Shown: positions 19,348 to 28,944 of the stretch, one piece after another
Numbering within the stretch: position 1 is the first letter of the stretch
Layout of the letters: each line of letters begins with the position of its first letter
From: G963675935 sp963803125
Lineage (GTDB): Bacteria > Planctomycetota > Planctomycetia > Pirellulales > Thermoguttaceae
Reading direction: 5' to 3'
Assembly: GCA_963803125.1 (NCBI GenBank)
Contig: CAWDLR010000001.1
Span: 62,001 to 126,000, forward strand
Length of the DNA stretch: 64,000 bases
The notes under the pieces: generated by a model
Told to the model about the DNA's origin: nothing
The model's database searches: none
The model's input: the letters and a program-made list of their open reading frames with translations, nothing else
Position numbers and translations under genes: made by a program

Positions 19348-22038
19348 ATGCGACCGATGCCCACGACGACCGCCCACGACCGCCCGGTGCCGCCTTTTGC
19401 GGTGGAGACACTGCTGGGGACGCTGCGCCGTCGCATCCGCCGGTACATCTGGTTGGAGGGATTGGCGGCCGCGGTGGCTTGGCTGGGCACGGCGTTTTGG
19501 CTCAGCTTGGGGGCCGACTGGTTCTTCGAGCCAGCACCGACGGTGCGAGAGGCGATGCTCGCGGCAGTCGCCGTCGTCTTGCTGATCGTGCTGGTGCGCT
19601 TCATCGGCCGGCGGATCTTCGTTCGCATCAGCGACGCCAACGCCGCCATGGTGCTCGAACGCCGCTTTCCCCAACTCAACGACAGCCTGCTGACCGCCGT
19701 AGTGCTCGGCGGTCAACGGCCCTTTGCCGATCGTTTAGCAGCCGCTGGCACGGCGGCTTGCAGCGCCCATCAGGCCGACGTACCGTCGGCCGCTAAACGG
19801 TCGGAGGATAATGGGCGGTCGGTCGCTGGAACGGGTGTTGTCGACTTGCCGTCACCGGCGGAACACCATGATGTACTTTACGACGCCGATCTCAACCGCG
19901 AAATGCTGGCGCAGACCTGCCGCGAAGCGGCGGAGCGCATCGGCCGGATCGACCTTGGGCAGGTCTTCAACCGCCGGCCATTGTGTCGCCACGGCGGCGC
20001 GGCGGCACTGCTGTCGATCAGCGTTGTCGTTTTCGCGGTCCTATTCTGGACGGAGTTTGCGGTGTGGGCGCGGCGGATGCTGGCGATGTCCGACGTGCCC
20101 TGGCCGCGGAACACGCGGCTGGAAGTCATGGGCTTCGCGAATCACCTGCGGAAGGTCGCCCGCGGTGCCGATTTCGAGGTCGTGGTCCGCGCCGACGCCA
20201 GGATGCCGCGGGTGCCCGAGACGGTCGAAATCCGCTATCAGACCGAAGGCGGCGGCCGCGGCCGGGCCACGATGGATCGCCGCGGCGCCGTCCGCGGCCC
20301 GCAAGACCGCTACCAGGAATACGCCTACACCTTCCGCGGCGTTCTGGCCGACGTTCGCTTCGACGTGGTCGGCGGCGACGACCGCAAGCGCGGCTACCGC
20401 ATCGAGGCGGTCGACAGCCCCACGATTTCGCAGATGGCGATCAAGTGCGAGTTGCCCGGCTACATCGGACGCAAGCTGCCGCCGCAGCCGGTCAGCGGAG
20501 TGATGCAGATTCCGATGGGCAGCCGCGTGACGGTCCTTGCCGCAGAGGCCAACAAGGACCTCGTCAGTGTGCGGGTCAACAGCCTGATCGGCGATCGCGT
20601 TGGTCCCGCCCGGCTGCTCGACGATCGCGAGTTGGCGGCCGACCGCCGCGGGTTTTCCTGCAAGCTCGATCCGCTGATGAGCGACACCACGCTCCTGTTC
20701 ACGCTTGGCGACAGCGACGGCATCGAGAGCCGCGATCCAGTGCGGCTCACCCTCGTGGCCACGCCCGATCAGGCCCCGCAGTTGGCGGTGCAACTCGACG
20801 GAATCGGCGCGGCGATCACTGCCGCAGCCCGCGTGGCCGTGGCGGGTCAAATCAGTGACGACTACGGCGTCGGCCGCATCTGGTTCGAGCGGGCGGTCGA
20901 TCAGCAGCCGCCGCAACCGCATCCGATCGCCAGGTTTCGCCAGCCGCGAGCCATGTTTGACGTCACCGGCAGCGGCCTCGACGTCCGCGAATTAGCGTTG
21001 AAGCCCGGGCAGCGGCTTTCGGTCTGCGTGAAGGCGGCCGATCTCTGCGACCTTGGCCACGGGCCGAATGTGGCCAGCACCGAGTCGTGGCTCTTGGACC
21101 TGGTCACGGCCGATCAGTTGCGGGCGATCCTGGCGGCCCGCGAGTTGGTGCTGCGGCAGCGGTTCGAGCAGATGATCCAAGAGATGAGCGACACCCGCGA
21201 TCTGCTGGCACGCATGGAGTTCGCGGCAGAGGGGCTAGGGGCTAGGGGCGAGGGGCTAGGGGCTAGGGGCGAGGGGCTAGGGGCTAGGGGTCAGGGCCTA
21301 GGGGCTAGGGGCGAGGGGCTAGGGGCTAGGGGTCAGGGCCTAGGGGCTAGGGGTCAGGGGTCAGGGGTCAGGGGGCAGGGGACGGAATCTCCAAATCTGA
21401 AATCCTCAGATTTCAAATCTCCAAATCTCCAAATCTCCACATCTCCAAATCTGAAATCCTCAAATTTCAAATCTCCAAATCCCGAAATCCCGAAATCCCC
21501 AAATCTCCAAATCTCCAAATCTCCAAACCCCGGCGCCGAACCTGGCGACGAGGAGCCGCCCGATTCGCCGGCGCGACGGCGGGAACTGCGACTACTGCGG
21601 GTGCAGGAGGCGCTGACGAATTGCCATAAGGGCTCGCCCGAGGTCCTGGGCGTGGCCGAGTCGATCGACGACATCTACAAGCAGTTCGTCAACAATCGCA
21701 TCGACACGGTCGAGCTGAAGAACCGTTTGAAGGGGAACATCTCCGAGCCGCTGCATCATATCTTCGATGCGATGTTTCCCGAGTTGAACCGCCGCATCGA
21801 GCAGTTGCAGGCGGCCCTGGACGACACGGATCGCGCCCCGTTGCTCCGCGACGCCGCCCAGCAGCAGGCGCAGGACACGCTGCTGGCGATGCAGAAGGTC
21901 CGCGATCACATGATCGAGCTGGAGGATTTCAACGAGGCGGTCGAGCTGCTGCGGAACATCGCCGACATGCAGAAGAAGCTTCACGACCAGACGCAGAAGC
22001 GGCACGACGAGAAGATCCGCGACTTGCTGAAGGAGTAG
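19348..22038 (+). CDS. Large DUF4175-like membrane protein carrying three in-frame repeat tracts
   Basis: 896 residues. Two N-terminal helices (residues about 38-55 and 68-90) and a third near 220-245 precede a beta-rich extracytoplasmic region with Ig-like strands and a C-terminal helical, Gln-rich segment. This layout recalls the DUF4175-like proteins found in planctomycete MoxR/VWA operons; the family call is from recollection and is moderate. In-frame insertions: a GTTTAGC palindrome (19728-19804), a G-rich tract giving GARGEGLGARGE repeats (21231-21380) and an AATCTCCA tract giving SPNLQISKSPN (21387-21530). None interrupts the frame. It is followed after 3 bases by the coiled-coil gene. 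Confidence 0.7.
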   Translation: MRPMPTTTAHDRPVPPFAVETLLGTLRRRIRRYIWLEGLAAAVAWLGTAFWLSLGADWFFEPAPTVREAMLAAVAVVLLIVLVRFIGRRIFVRISDANAAMVLERRFPQLNDSLLTAVVLGGQRPFADRLAAAGTAACSAHQADVPSAAKRSEDNGRSVAGTGVVDLPSPAEHHDVLYDADLNREMLAQTCREAAERIGRIDLGQVFNRRPLCRHGGAAALLSISVVVFAVLFWTEFAVWARRMLAMSDVPWPRNTRLEVMGFANHLRKVARGADFEVVVRADARMPRVPETVEIRYQTEGGGRGRATMDRRGAVRGPQDRYQEYAYTFRGVLADVRFDVVGGDDRKRGYRIEAVDSPTISQMAIKCELPGYIGRKLPPQPVSGVMQIPMGSRVTVLAAEANKDLVSVRVNSLIGDRVGPARLLDDRELAADRRGFSCKLDPLMSDTTLLFTLGDSDGIESRDPVRLTLVATPDQAPQLAVQLDGIGAAITAAARVAVAGQISDDYGVGRIWFERAVDQQPPQPHPIARFRQPRAMFDVTGSGLDVRELALKPGQRLSVCVKAADLCDLGHGPNVASTESWLLDLVTADQLRAILAARELVLRQRFEQMIQEMSDTRDLLARMEFAAEGLGARGEGLGARGEGLGARGQGLGARGEGLGARGQGLGARGQGSGVRGQGTESPNLKSSDFKSPNLQISTSPNLKSSNFKSPNPEIPKSPNLQISKSPNPGAEPGDEEPPDSPARRRELRLLRVQEALTNCHKGSPEVLGVAESIDDIYKQFVNNRIDTVELKNRLKGNISEPLHHIFDAMFPELNRRIEQLQAALDDTDRAPLLRDAAQQQAQDTLLAMQKVRDHMIELEDFNEAVELLRNIADMQKKLHDQTQKRHDEKIRDLLKE
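19728..19804. repeat. GTTTAGC-family palindromic element inside the DUF4175-like gene
   Basis: ccgatcgtttagcagccg at the left and cggccgctaaacggtcgg at the right. The 77-base unit is translated without stops (about residues 127-152). Confidence 0.85.
21231..21380. repeat. G-rich tandem tract (ggggctaggggc units) inside the gene
   Basis: Repeats of ggggctaggggcgag and ggggctaggggtcagg give runs of G4 spaced by 3-6 bases, a sequence able to form G-quadruplexes. The complement of this tract type lies at 14331-14459. Confidence 0.9.
21387..21530. repeat. AATCTCCA low-complexity tract inside the gene
   Basis: Imperfect repeats of aaatctccaaatctgaaatc and aaatcccgaaatcc. Its reverse complement occurs at 34201-34261 in another gene, and both are read in the frame that gives SPNLQISKSPN-like peptide. 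Confidence 0.9.
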
Positions 22039-22041
22039 CGC

Positions 22042-23670
22042 ATGAACGTCCGCCATCGAACTTGGGCGATGCTTGCCGCGGCCGGGCTGGCGCTGCCGCT
22101 GGTGTTTTGCTCGGCCTCGCTTGCGTCGGCCCAGCCGCCGCCGGGCAACGATCGCGCAAAGGCGAAGACGGACGCCGCCGGGGCTGCCAAGAAGACGGAA
22201 CCCACCGCCACCGAGAAGCTGGCCATCCAGGAAGGACTGATCGCCGACAAGTACAAGCATCTCGAAGAGGTGCTGCTGCGAATGGCGGAATTGAACGCGG
22301 CCAGCGATCCCCGCCGCGCCGCCCTGCTGAAAAAGGCGGTGGCGCAGAGCAAGGAGCAACTGATCGGCCTGCGGTTCGAGCGGCTCGTCGATCTGCTGGG
22401 CAAGGAGCAGCTTTCGCGGGCGCTGGAAAACCAGACCGACCTCGACCAGGATTTGCGGGCGCTGTTGGACCTGTTGATGAGCGAGAATCGCGAGAAGACG
22501 ATCAAGGACGCCAAGGCCCGCCTGCGCGGATACATCAAGGCGATCGGCGTGCTAATCAAACAGCAAAAGGACATCCAGGGCCGAACCGCCGGCGGCGACG
22601 ACCACAAGCCGCTCGCCGGCCAGCAGGGAAAACTCGCCGACAAGACCGGTGACCTGGCCAAGGAGATCCGCAGGAACGAGGAGAAGGGCGAAGACGCGAA
22701 AGCGGACAGCGCAAAGGGCGAAAAGAAGAAGGGCGAGAGCGGCAAGGGAAAAGTGCCCAAGGGCGGCAAGAGCGAAAGCGGCAAGGGCAAGAGCGAGGGG
22801 GGACAAGGTCAAAAGAGCGAGGAGGCCAACGGCGACAGCCAGCAGGACTCCGAGCAGAATCCCGCGCGAAAACGTCTGGAGGCCGCCCGGCAGCGGATGA
22901 ACGAGGCGAAGAAGAAGCTGGACGAGGCCCGCCGCCAGGACGCCGTTGACAAGCAGGAAGAGGCCCTCCGCGAACTGGAACAGGCGAAAAGCGAGCTGGA
23001 GGAGATCCTCCGCCAACTCCGCGAGGAGGAGATCGAGCGGGTGTTGGCGATGCTCGAAGTCCGCTTCCGCAAGATGCTGGAGATGCAGGAGGACGTTTAC
23101 GACGGCACGCTGCGGTTGGACAAGATTCCCCAGGCCCAGCGGACACACAACCAGGAGATCGAATCCAGCCGCCTAAGCAGCAAGGAGTCGCAGATTGTCG
23201 TCGAAGTGGACAAGGCGGCGCTCTTGTTGCGCGAAGACGGCGGGGCCGTCGCCTTTCCTGAGGCCGTCGAGCAGATGCGCGACGACATGCAGCAGGTCGT
23301 GTCGCGGCTGGCCCGCGCCAACGTCGGCAAGATCACGCAAGGCATCGAAGATGACGTGATCGCCGCGCTGAAGGAGATGATCGCCGCGCTGAAAAAGGCG
23401 CAGAAAGATCAAGAGGCGAAGAAGAAAAAGCCGGGCGAGTCGCCCTCCGGCCAGCCGCAGGACCCGCCGCTTATAGACATGCTGGCCGAGTTGCGGATGA
23501 TCCGCGCCCTGCAAATGCGGGTCAACACGCGGACCAACCGCTATTCCAAACTGATCGAGGGAGAGCAGGCGGACAACCCGGAGCTGATCGACGCGCTGCG
23601 GCGGCTTGGCGAGCGGCAGGAGCGGATCCACCGCGTCACCCGCGACCTAGAATTGGGAAGGAATAAATGA
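22042..23670 (+). CDS. Exported coiled-coil protein of the MoxR/VWA operon
   Basis: 542 residues. A signal peptide (WAMLAAAGLALPLVFCSASL) is followed by helical segments, a Lys/Gly/Ser-rich linker (residues about 215-275: KGEKKKGESGKGKVPKGG), and a strongly charged coiled coil (RLEAARQRMNEAKKKLDEAR and beyond to about residue 345). No enzymatic motif is seen. Its last 4 bases overlap the following gene. Its position suggests an extracytoplasmic structural partner of the membrane proteins encoded before it; function not established. Confidence 0.8.
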   Translation: MNVRHRTWAMLAAAGLALPLVFCSASLASAQPPPGNDRAKAKTDAAGAAKKTEPTATEKLAIQEGLIADKYKHLEEVLLRMAELNAASDPRRAALLKKAVAQSKEQLIGLRFERLVDLLGKEQLSRALENQTDLDQDLRALLDLLMSENREKTIKDAKARLRGYIKAIGVLIKQQKDIQGRTAGGDDHKPLAGQQGKLADKTGDLAKEIRRNEEKGEDAKADSAKGEKKKGESGKGKVPKGGKSESGKGKSEGGQGQKSEEANGDSQQDSEQNPARKRLEAARQRMNEAKKKLDEARRQDAVDKQEEALRELEQAKSELEEILRQLREEEIERVLAMLEVRFRKMLEMQEDVYDGTLRLDKIPQAQRTHNQEIESSRLSSKESQIVVEVDKAALLLREDGGAVAFPEAVEQMRDDMQQVVSRLARANVGKITQGIEDDVIAALKEMIAALKKAQKDQEAKKKKPGESPSGQPQDPPLIDMLAELRMIRALQMRVNTRTNRYSKLIEGEQADNPELIDALRRLGERQERIHRVTRDLELGRNK

Positions 23671-24734
23671 GCGGCACATCGCACAGAGCGAACCTGCTGA
23701 CGGCCGGGCTGGCGGTGTGCTGGCTTGTGGCGGCTCTGCTCGCGCACGCACAGGGACCGCTGCCGGCGAAACCTGCGCCGGCCTGGCAGCCGTCGCGGGC
23801 GGCCGAGGTCAAGACCGCGGCGCTGGCCTGGCTCGACGCGGCAAAACCGGCGGCCGACGTTCGCGCCCAGGCCGACGCCCTATGGGCGGACCTGCCCGCA
23901 AAGGCGGCGGAGGACGATTTGCTCCTGCGACTGGCGCGAACGTTTGCCCTGACGAGTCCGCAGGCCGCCAAGCTGGTGGCGCTCTGTTCCGAGCCGCGCC
24001 ATGAGCCGACGGTTCCCGCCGAGGCGTGGCTCCGCGACCGCCGTTTGCCGCCGCTGTTGACCAACAATCTCCGCCTGCTGCTGGCCCGCTGGTTGGTCGA
24101 GCAGACGCTGTACGACGAGGCGCTCGATCAGCTTTCGGGCTTGAAGCCCGTCGACGTTGTCGCCCCGGCCTCCTTGCTCTTCTACCAGAGCGTCGTTTAC
24201 CATGCCCTTTTGAACAAAGAGGCGGGCTTGAAGTCGATCGACGCCTTGTTGCAGGGGGCGGAAGCCGCCCCGCGCCGCTACGTCGCCCTGGCGCAATTGA
24301 TGCAGGACGATCTGAAGAACCTGGAGGAGGACACGCTCGACCACATCGCCCGCCGCATGGACGACATTCACCGCCGCTTGGACCTCGGCCGCGCCGGTCC
24401 GAAGGTCCGCAAGGTCGAGCGGGGCGTGATCGAGTCGCTCGACAAGCTGATTAAGAAGATGGAGGAGGAGCAACAAGAGCAGGAGCAGAACAGCGCGAAC
24501 AGCAATCGCTCGATGCGGCCCGCCGACGCCAGCCGGCCGATGGGCGGCAAGGGGGGGGGCGAAGTGACCAAGAAGGACATCGGCTCGAAGAGCGGCTGGG
24601 GCGACATGCCGCCGAAAGAGCGCGAGGCGGCGATGCAGCAGATCGGCCGCGACTTCCCCGCCCACTACCGCGACGCCATCGAACAGTACTTCCGCCGCCT
24701 CGCCGCCGAGAACAACGAAGGGACGCAACCATGA
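23667..24734 (+). CDS. Exported helical protein, function unknown
   Basis: 355 residues with a signal peptide (LLTAGLAVCWLVAALLAHAQ) and an all-helical, TPR-like body (ARTFALTSPQAAKLVALC, LLFYQSVVYHALLNKEAG). The C-terminal part has a Gln/Glu-rich stretch (KKMEEEQQEQEQ) and ends with a conserved-looking amphipathic segment (AHYRDAIEQYFRRLAAE) seen in other planctomycete operon proteins. It overlaps both neighbours by 4 bases, so it is translated as part of the operon. Confidence 0.75.
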   Translation: MSGTSHRANLLTAGLAVCWLVAALLAHAQGPLPAKPAPAWQPSRAAEVKTAALAWLDAAKPAADVRAQADALWADLPAKAAEDDLLLRLARTFALTSPQAAKLVALCSEPRHEPTVPAEAWLRDRRLPPLLTNNLRLLLARWLVEQTLYDEALDQLSGLKPVDVVAPASLLFYQSVVYHALLNKEAGLKSIDALLQGAEAAPRRYVALAQLMQDDLKNLEEDTLDHIARRMDDIHRRLDLGRAGPKVRKVERGVIESLDKLIKKMEEEQQEQEQNSANSNRSMRPADASRPMGGKGGGEVTKKDIGSKSGWGDMPPKEREAAMQQIGRDFPAHYRDAIEQYFRRLAAENNEGTQP

Positions 24735-25918
24735 ACGCCGTCTTTCTTGCCATGCTGTTGACTGTCGCGACGCCTTCGTTCGAGGCGGCGACGCTCGACG
24801 GCCGTAGCGTCGTCGGCCCGATCGTTGCGCTGACGCCCGAGACGCTGAGTCTCGCTGCCAAAGGCGGGCGGGTGTCGATTCCCATCGCGCGGCTCTTGAC
24901 GCTCGTGCCCAAGCAGAAGCCGCCGGCCCCGGCCGCCCGCGCCGTCGTCGTGCAACTGGCCGACGGCTCGCTCATCGAGGCGCAGCAGTACGTCGCCGAT
25001 GCAAACCATGCCCGCATCACCCTGGCCGGCGGAGAGACCGTCGAGGCCCCGGCGGCGGCGGTGCAAACCGTCCTCTGCGGCCCGCTGCAGACGCCCGAAT
25101 TGCGCTCGGACTGGGAGCGGCTGGCCGCGATGAAGACCGACGCCGATCTGCTGATCGTTCGCAGCGGCGGCGGCCTCGATTACCAGAAGGGCGTCCTTCA
25201 CGACGTGACCGAAGAGGTCGTCCGCTTTGATCTCGACGGCAAAATCCTGCCGGCCAAGCGGGCGAAGGTTTTTGGCTTCGTCTATCACCACGGGACGACG
25301 GCCGAGATGCCGCCGGCGATCTGCCGCATCACCGACGCGGCCGGCTCGCTCTGGCAGGTGCGGTCGCTCGCGCTCGACAAGAAACTGCGATGGACCACGC
25401 CGGCGGGTGCCAACGTCGCGCAACCATGCGAGAACATCGCGAGGATCGACTTCTCGGCCGGCAAACTGCTCTACCTGAGCGATTTGAAGCCCGACGCGAT
25501 CGTCTGGACGCCCTACTTTGCCGCCGCCGAGCAACCGGCGGCGATCAAGCGGTTCTTCGCCCCGCGCTTCGATCGTGGTTTCGACTCCGCCGTGCTGCGG
25601 CTAGGCCAGGTCGATTACCAGAAGGGCATCGCCCTGCGCAGCCGCACGGAACTGATCTATCGGCTGCCCGGGCATTTTGGCCGCTTTCTGGCCACGGCCG
25701 GAATCGCCGACGCCGTGCGGCCCGACGGAAAGGTGCGGCTGGTGATCCGCGGCGACGACAAGGTCCTGTTCGAGGCGGTCCTCAGCGGCAGCGATGCCCC
25801 GCGGCCGATCGACCTCGACATAAGCGGCGTTCGCCGCCTGGCGATCCTGGTCGATTTCGCCGACGGCATCAATCGCGGCGACCACCTGCTGTTGTGCAAC
25901 GCGAGGGTCGGCAAATGA
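24731..25918 (+). CDS. Exported NPCBM-domain protein
   Basis: 395 residues. A short signal peptide (MNAVFLAMLLTVATPSFEAA) precedes beta-rich repeats describing a DGSxIEA-type motif. The C-terminal half (DYQKGIALRSRTELIYRLPG, then the beta strands RLVIRGDDKVLFE) matches the NPCBM/NEW2 carbohydrate-binding-like domain. It may bind glycans or act as a structural module. It overlaps the previous gene by 4 bases and the next gene by 4 bases. Confidence 0.82.
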   Translation: MNAVFLAMLLTVATPSFEAATLDGRSVVGPIVALTPETLSLAAKGGRVSIPIARLLTLVPKQKPPAPAARAVVVQLADGSLIEAQQYVADANHARITLAGGETVEAPAAAVQTVLCGPLQTPELRSDWERLAAMKTDADLLIVRSGGGLDYQKGVLHDVTEEVVRFDLDGKILPAKRAKVFGFVYHHGTTAEMPPAICRITDAAGSLWQVRSLALDKKLRWTTPAGANVAQPCENIARIDFSAGKLLYLSDLKPDAIVWTPYFAAAEQPAAIKRFFAPRFDRGFDSAVLRLGQVDYQKGIALRSRTELIYRLPGHFGRFLATAGIADAVRPDGKVRLVIRGDDKVLFEAVLSGSDAPRPIDLDISGVRRLAILVDFADGINRGDHLLLCNARVGK

Positions 25919-27872
25919 GATCACGTGGCATGCAACAACGCCGGACACTGGGCGGAACAGAGTACCGCGAGGTCGCACTTCGCCGAGAAACGCCCCCCCA
26001 TTGCAATGGGGGGGCTTTTGGAAGCGACGTGAGATTTCCTCTGTGCTTGTTCCCAGCAGCGGCACACTTGGGCAGATGGGCGCCAACTTGTGCGATCTTC
26101 TTTGTCCTCGCGCTGCTGGGGGATGCCGTGCGCGTTCTGGCCGAGCCGCCGGCGGCTCTGCTAGAGAGCGAGGCGCAGCGAATCGCGGTGGTCGGCAAGG
26201 CCAAGGAGTGCGTGCTGGCGGTCTTCCTCACCAGCGGACAAGGGGGCGGCTCGGGCGTGGTGATCTCGCCCGACGGTTACGCCCTGACCAACTTCCACGT
26301 CGCGCTGCCCTGCGGCAAGGCGATGCTCTGCGGCATGGCCGACGGCAAGACCTACGACGCCGTGCTGGTCGGACTCGATCCGACCGGCGACGTGGCTTTG
26401 ATCAAACTCTTCGGCCGCGACGATTTCCCCTACGCCGAGTTGGGCAACACCGATAAGACTCGCGTGGGCGACTGGGTCTTTGCCATGGGCAACCCCTTCC
26501 TGCTGGCCACCGATTTCCAACCCACCGTCACCTACGGGATCATCTCCGGCGTGCATCGCTGGCAGACGCCGGCCGACAGTCGGCAGACGCTGGAATACAC
26601 CGACTGCTTGCAGACCGACGCCGCGATCAATCCGGGCAACTCGGGCGGGCCGCTGTTCGACGCCGAGGGGCGACTGATCGGCATCAACGGCCGCGGCTCC
26701 TTCGAAAAACGCGGTCGCGTGAACGTCGGCGCCGGATACGCCATCTCGATCAACCAGATCAAGAACTTCCTGGCCGCGCTGCGCGGCGGACGAATCGCCG
26801 ATCACGCCACGCTCGGCGCCCAGGTCGCCAGCGACGAAGGCGGCCGGCCCGTCGTCAGCGAAATCTACGAGACTTCCGACGCTTACCGCCGCGGGCTTCG
26901 CCGCGACGACGAGATCGTCAGTTTCGCCGGGCGATCGATTTCGACCACTAACGCATTCAAGAACATGCTGGGCACGCTGCCGCAGGGCTGGCGCGTGCCG
27001 CTTAGCTACCGCCACGAAGGCAGACAATTCGACGTGCTCGTCCGTCTTGCCCCGGCGCACAACGAGGGCGAACTGATCGAGATGGCCGGTGGCCGGGCTC
27101 CCAACCAGCCGCTGCCGATTCCCGAGCCCGGCAAGAAGGAGAAGAAACCGCCGAAGCCTACGCCTCCCGGCAAGGATGGCAAGCAGCGGGCGAAGAGGCC
27201 GCAACCCCCGCCGCCGCTCGAATTGCCCCTTCCCGAGGTGGTCAAGAAGCACTTCGTCGAGAAGCCCGGCTTCGCCAATTACTACTACAACACGTTGAAC
27301 CAACAACGGGTTTGGAAGGCGTGGAATGCGCGGGCGAAACTTGGCGGCGGCGCGTGGACGCTGGCAGGCCCCTGGGAAAAAGGCCGCTTCCGCCTGCAAA
27401 TCAGCGACGAAGGGATCTCCTTGACGCTCCCCGCGGGCGAACAGCGCTGGGCGGCGGGTGAGAATCTGGCCGCCTCGCTGGCCCCGCCCGACAGCGGCGG
27501 GCTGTTCGCCGCCCTCTACCTCTGGCGCAGACTCGCCACCGCAGGGCTGCCGCGCTTCGGCGAAATCCGCTACGCCGGCGCCGCCCCCTGCTCGGCCACG
27601 CCGGCCTGGCCGACGTGCTCAGCGGCACGCACAAAGCGGTCGATTGCCGGTTCTACTTCGATCCCGGCGAGGGAGATCTGCTGGCGATCGAGCTGTTTCC
27701 CGATGAAAACTGCGACCCGTGCGAGGTCTATTTCTCCGACTTCCGACAACACGGCGGCCGCGTAGTCCCCGGCCGCATCGCCGTCCATTTCGGCGACAGG
27801 CCCTACGCCCTGTTCAAGATCGACGAGTTCAAGGTGGAGAAGCGCGAAAGGGGGCGGAAGGATGCGAAGTGA
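25915..27872 (+). CDS. HtrA/S1C-type serine protease with PDZ domain, frame break near 27590
   Basis: Intact trypsin-like triad: His in TNFHVA, Asp in PTGDVALIKL and Ser in INPGNSGGPL. A PDZ domain follows (YETSDAYRRGLRRDDEIVSF), then a Pro/Lys linker and a C-terminal beta-sandwich-like domain. Near 27590 (gccgccccctg) one added C joins the first frame to PLLGHAGLADVLSGTHKAVD and the stop at 27872. The ATGA start at 25915 is used here, but the true signal peptide (FFVLALLGDAVRVLA) lies about 60 residues in, after a palindrome at 25993-26014, so a later start such as the GTG near 26029 is possible. Confidence 0.85.
25993..26014. repeat. CCCCCCCATTGCAATGGGGGGG palindrome near the protease start
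   Basis: Perfect 22-base palindrome flanked by gagaaacg and cttttggaagc, related to 17323-17344 and 33431-33452. It separates the coupled ATG from the signal-peptide coding region. Confidence 0.9.
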
Positions 27873-28944
27873 ACGGCGTGCGATTTCACCTCAAAAGGGA
27901 TGTTCCCGAGCGGGCTGGCTGAGTTGCTGTTTCCTCGTCCTTCTTTCGCTCTTTCTTCCTTCCGCCGCGTCCGCATCGCTTTCGGAGACGATCGACCGGG
28001 CGCAGTCGAAGATCGTCAAGGTTTATGGGGCCGGCGGCTATCGCGGCATGGAGGCCTATCAGAGCGGAATCCTGATTTCGCCCGACGGATATATCCTCAC
28101 CGCCTACAGCTACGTGCTCGACACCGATTACATCACGGCGGTTCTGGCCGACGGCCGCCGCTTCGAGGCGAAGCTGGTGGGGGCCGATCCGCGGCTGGAG
28201 ATCGCGGTGCTGAAGATCGCCGCCGCCGAGCTCTCCTGCTTCGACCTGCACGCAGCGGTGAAAGCGGCGGAGGGCGAGAGGATCATGGCGCTGAGCAACC
28301 TCTTCGGCGTCGCCGTGGGCGACGAGCCGGTGAGCGTGCAGCGCGGAACGATCTCGGTTGTCGCGCGGCTGGAGGCGCGGCGGGGCGTGTTCGAGACGCC
28401 CTACCGCGGCCCGGTCTACGTGCTCGACGTGACCACCAACAACCCCGGTGCCGCCGGCGGGGCGCTGGTCTCCCGCCGCGGCGAGCTGATCGGCATCCTC
28501 GGCAAAGAGCTGCGCAACTCGCTGAACAACACCTGGTTGAACTACGCCGTGCCCATCGACGAACTCCGCCGCTCCGTCGAGGAGATTCGCGCCGGCAAGT
28601 TCGTGGCCCAGCGCGATCCCCAGGCAGAGAGGAAGCCGCGCCGGTCGACCGATCTGGGCTTGCTCGGCATCGTGCTGGTGCCCGACGTGCTGGAGCGGAC
28701 GCCGCCGTTTGTCGATCGGGTGCGACCCGGTTCGCCCGCCGCCAAGGCCGGGCTCCGCCCCGACGATCTGATCGTGCTCTCGTGCGACCATCTAATTCAG
28801 TCGTGCAAGTCGCTGCGATCGGAGTTGGAATACATCGACTACGAGGACGAGGTGAAGCTGACGCTCCTCCGCGGCGAAGAGTTGCTGCAAATCACCCTGC
28901 GGCCTCCGCGCGGCGTCAATCCTGCGAAAAAGGAGCGGCCATGA
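27862..28944 (+). CDS. HtrA-like pseudoprotease with PDZ domain
   Basis: 360 residues, exported (GWLSCCFLVLLSLFLPSAAS). It has the S1C fold (SGILISPDGYILTAYSYVLD, VTTNNPGAAGGALVSRRGEL) and a C-terminal PDZ (VDRVRPGSPAAKAGLRPDDL). All three catalytic positions appear replaced. TNFHV reads AYSYV, the Asp region reads RLEIAVLKI, and GNSGGPL reads GAAGGAL, with Ala for the nucleophilic Ser. It is likely a binding or regulatory protein rather than a protease. The start overlaps the active protease by 11 bases. Confidence 0.85.
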   Translation: MRSERRAISPQKGCSRAGWLSCCFLVLLSLFLPSAASASLSETIDRAQSKIVKVYGAGGYRGMEAYQSGILISPDGYILTAYSYVLDTDYITAVLADGRRFEAKLVGADPRLEIAVLKIAAAELSCFDLHAAVKAAEGERIMALSNLFGVAVGDEPVSVQRGTISVVARLEARRGVFETPYRGPVYVLDVTTNNPGAAGGALVSRRGELIGILGKELRNSLNNTWLNYAVPIDELRRSVEEIRAGKFVAQRDPQAERKPRRSTDLGLLGIVLVPDVLERTPPFVDRVRPGSPAAKAGLRPDDLIVLSCDHLIQSCKSLRSELEYIDYEDEVKLTLLRGEELLQITLRPPRGVNPAKKERP

